A DNA stretch of 6,488 bases, from assembly GCA_029940345.1 (NCBI GenBank), contig JAOZRC010000314.1:1-6488 (forward strand), read 5' to 3'. Origin of the DNA: Desulfobacterales bacterium (GTDB lineage: Bacteria; Desulfobacterota; Desulfobacteria; Desulfobacterales; JAUCGF01). Shown here piece by piece: positions 5,393 to 6,488 of the stretch (the first letter of the stretch is position 1; each line of letters starts with the position of its first letter). The translations under genes were made by a program, and so were the position numbers. The notes under the pieces are model-generated. The model was not told where the DNA came from. It was given only the letters and a program-made list of their open reading frames with translations, and did no database searches.

Positions 5393-5516
5393 TCTCAAAG
5401 CATTTCCGTACTATATTGCCTATATTATTCGTGAAGACACTTTATGGATTCTTGCCATCGCACATGGCCATCGTAAACCCGAATACTGGATTGATAGAAA
5501 AAATGAAATTAGCTGA
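5388..5516 (+). pseudogene. RelE/ParE-type toxin, C-terminal remnant
   Basis: In the frame starting at 5388 the DNA encodes 42 residues ending at TGA 5514. They contain LKAFPYYIAYIIREDTLWIL, AIAHGHRKPEYW and IDR, a clear match to the last strands of RelE/ParE toxins (family form FPY-I-YR-EDD-I-ILAVAH-RR-P-YW). About 50-55 N-terminal residues, including the initiator Met and first helices, are missing. Upstream the frame is only a shadow of the antitoxin gene. The join at about 5382-5390 is best explained by an internal deletion that removed the antitoxin stop, any spacer and the toxin 5' part. No toxin activity is expected. Confidence 0.8.
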
Positions 5517-5539
5517 CAACAATAGTATGAGCAAAAAAA

Positions 5540-5563
5540 TAACCCGTCGCTGCACCGGGGTTA
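5540..5563 (+). terminator. Possible weak terminator hairpin after the toxin remnant
   Basis: TAACCC (5540-5545) pairs with GGGTTA (5558-5563) around a 12-nt loop, 24 bp after the toxin stop. An A-run precedes it (5533-5539). The following GTCGTTTTGATT is only moderately T-rich. It could be an intrinsic terminator of the old toxin-antitoxin operon. Confidence 0.3.
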
Positions 5564-5574
5564 GTCGTTTTGAT

Positions 5575-5751
5575 TACCAACATAAGCCGGGACACTTCCG
5601 CTCGTTACGAGGCTCCGCCTCGTAACGGGTAATCTGAGGCTCTGCCTCCTGCGCAAGACGTCTTGCAGCAGGCAGAGCCTGCCACTATGCGTTACGAGGC
5701 AGAGCCTCGTAACGAGCAACTGATCAGAATGTGTCCCGCTTTATGTTGGTA
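5575..5751. repeat. Compound palindromic element (MITE-like) with three internal hairpins
   Basis: Terminal inverted repeats: TACCAACATAAGCCGGGACAC from 5575 and its imperfect complement GTGTCCCGCTTTATGTTGGTA ending at 5751. Inside are three strong hairpins. The first is CGTTACGAGGC/GCCTCGTAACG with loop TCC (5603-5627). The second has a stem AGGCTCTGCC/GGCAGAGCCT (5637-5680) enclosing the palindrome CAAGACGTCTTG (5654-5665). The third repeats the first stem with loop AGA (5690-5714). No coding capacity is visible. Hairpins one and three are also direct repeats of each other. The CGTTACGAGGC palindrome resembles dispersed repeats seen in several environmental lineages (memory only). Confidence 0.8.
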
Positions 5752-5775
5752 GCCCAGAAACCGGATTCAGGGTAA

Positions 5776-6399
5776 AGATTTCTTGCTTCGATAACTTTTT
5801 TATGCCTGTGCGTGCTACTTTTGGGTATATCAGTAAGTTTGCTGATCATATCCGGCCGTTTGGAAGTTGAAAAAAGAGTCCTTTCAGAACAGCTTCGCAG
5901 CCAGCTTTATGATGGAATACCCATTGAGCAAGATGTTTATGATTTACTGGCAGATTTAAAAGATTTTCCCCAAGTGATTGAATTGGCCCGCCAGTTACTC
6001 CCCGCTGAAACACCCTCACAAATTACCGAGAATTCTCCTGTAGATCGGGAATATCTTCACGCCGGGTTATCGCCTTATATCAGATGTAAGAAATATCGCG
6101 GCCACCTTAAAAAACAGGCTGAAAATCTTGCAGAAGCGGTTCAATCAGTCCAGGATATGTTTAATAAAACGCTTACAGTCGCTGTTTGCAGTGATCAAGG
6201 CTGTAAGGTGAATCGGACATGCCGTGCAACAACAAAACACCCGCCTTGGGTGCATCTGTTGAAAGTTGGAATGCACGATTCCAGTTCGGAGTCCAGCGGC
6301 CGGGGTCCGACATACTTCCCCACGGAACCCACCGCACCGAATTGCCATAAATGGTGGGTTCCGTTACACTCCACCCACCCTACAAAATTTTGTGGCTGA
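5776..6399 (+). pseudogene. Membrane-anchored protein of unknown function, broken at both ends
   Basis: I do not recognise this protein. The frame is open from 5776 (after TAA 5773). Before the first listed GTG (5812) it already encodes RFLASITFLCLC, continuing into LLLGISVSLLIIS, so the hydrophobic anchor is cut by any start at 5812 and the true N-terminus probably lay further upstream. A palindromic element ends 24 bp before this frame opens. Counting from 5812, residues 17-60 are soluble and helical (RLEVEKRVLSEQLRSQLYDG, then DLLADLKDFPQVIELAR), and 97-118 are also likely helical. From about residue 135 the composition changes to Pro/Thr/Ser/Cys/Trp-rich. The end (about 170-195, including HKWWVP and STHPTKFCG) is translated from a dispersed GGTGGGT/ACCCACC repeat. 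The gene therefore seems 5'-damaged and 3'-disrupted. Confidence 0.5.
6323..6379. repeat. Dispersed GGAACCCACC/GGTGGGTTCC palindrome
   Basis: CGGAACCCACC (6323-6333) pairs with GGTGGGTTCCG (6353-6363) around a 19-nt loop. GGTGGGT (6353-6359) can alternatively pair with ACCCACC (6373-6379). The right side, GTTCC-ACTCCACCCACCCTACAA, resembles the well-known GTAGGGTGGGT…ACCCACC repeats scattered through many bacterial genomes. It lies inside the reading frame of the unknown membrane protein and supplies its final residues. Confidence 0.65.
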
Positions 6400-6488
6400 A
6401 CAGATCGAAAAAGTGTTAACTACTTTAGCTGTCTTATGAAGGATGCCTTTAAATCATTATAAAAAATGATATTGCATTGCAAGCAAAG

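Noticed and set aside
6453..6470. ATCATT/AATGAT mini-hairpin near the window end
   Set aside because: A 6-bp AT-rich stem without a T-run is expected by chance; the remaining bases 6400-6488 show no other feature.

Overview
The window looks like accessory, repeat-rich chromosome from a Gram-negative environmental bacterium of moderate GC. Two proteins with signal peptides and outer-membrane beta-barrel character, ending in aromatic residues (…FEF and …GQPF), support a diderm. The mix of corrinoid adenosyltransferase, Omp85-type barrel, decayed toxin-antitoxin genes and many different palindromic repeats would fit Desulfobacterota (old Deltaproteobacteria). That assignment is an impression, not a demonstration. 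Every gene recognised here is on the + strand.

Layout. Bases 1-49 are the right arm of a palindromic MITE-like element; a full 160-bp copy lies at 1624-1783, identical at 48 of 49 compared bases. Between them sits a two-gene unit: a CobA/CobO-type cob(I)alamin adenosyltransferase (54-677) and, 8 bp later, a small exported beta-barrel protein (686-1363). The 524-bp gap 1364-1887 holds a REP-like hairpin, a nested inverted repeat and the full MITE. A secreted SnoaL/DUF4440-like protein follows (1888-2361) with a near-perfect ribosome binding site. The 383-bp gap 2362-2744 holds a degenerate duplicated hairpin and four units of a second repeat family, two in each orientation. Then comes a 445-residue Omp85/BamA-like barrel without visible POTRA domains (2745-4082).

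From about 4100 the window looks like a decay zone. A 22-bp-arm hairpin (4141-4201) precedes a short reading frame with a twin-arginine-type leader (4286-4450). That frame runs out of phase into a 5'-truncated DUF4007 gene (to 5111), a family I associate with DNA phosphorothioation-type modification loci. Next is an apparently whole Unstab_antitox/TIGR02574-type antitoxin (5153-5392), joined by an apparent deletion to the last 42 codons of a RelE/ParE-type toxin (5388-5516). A compound palindromic element with three internal hairpins (5575-5751) abuts a membrane-anchored reading frame of unknown function (5776-6399). That frame has no credible start, and its C-terminus is translated from another dispersed repeat (6323-6379).

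How it fits together: the cobalamin and beta-barrel genes are probably co-transcribed. I see no pathway linking the remaining genes. The common theme is genome plasticity: at least five repeat families fill the gaps, and at least three genes are broken or fused next to or near them. The nearest thing to a system is a relic: a probable modification or defence gene fragment beside a toxin-less antitoxin.
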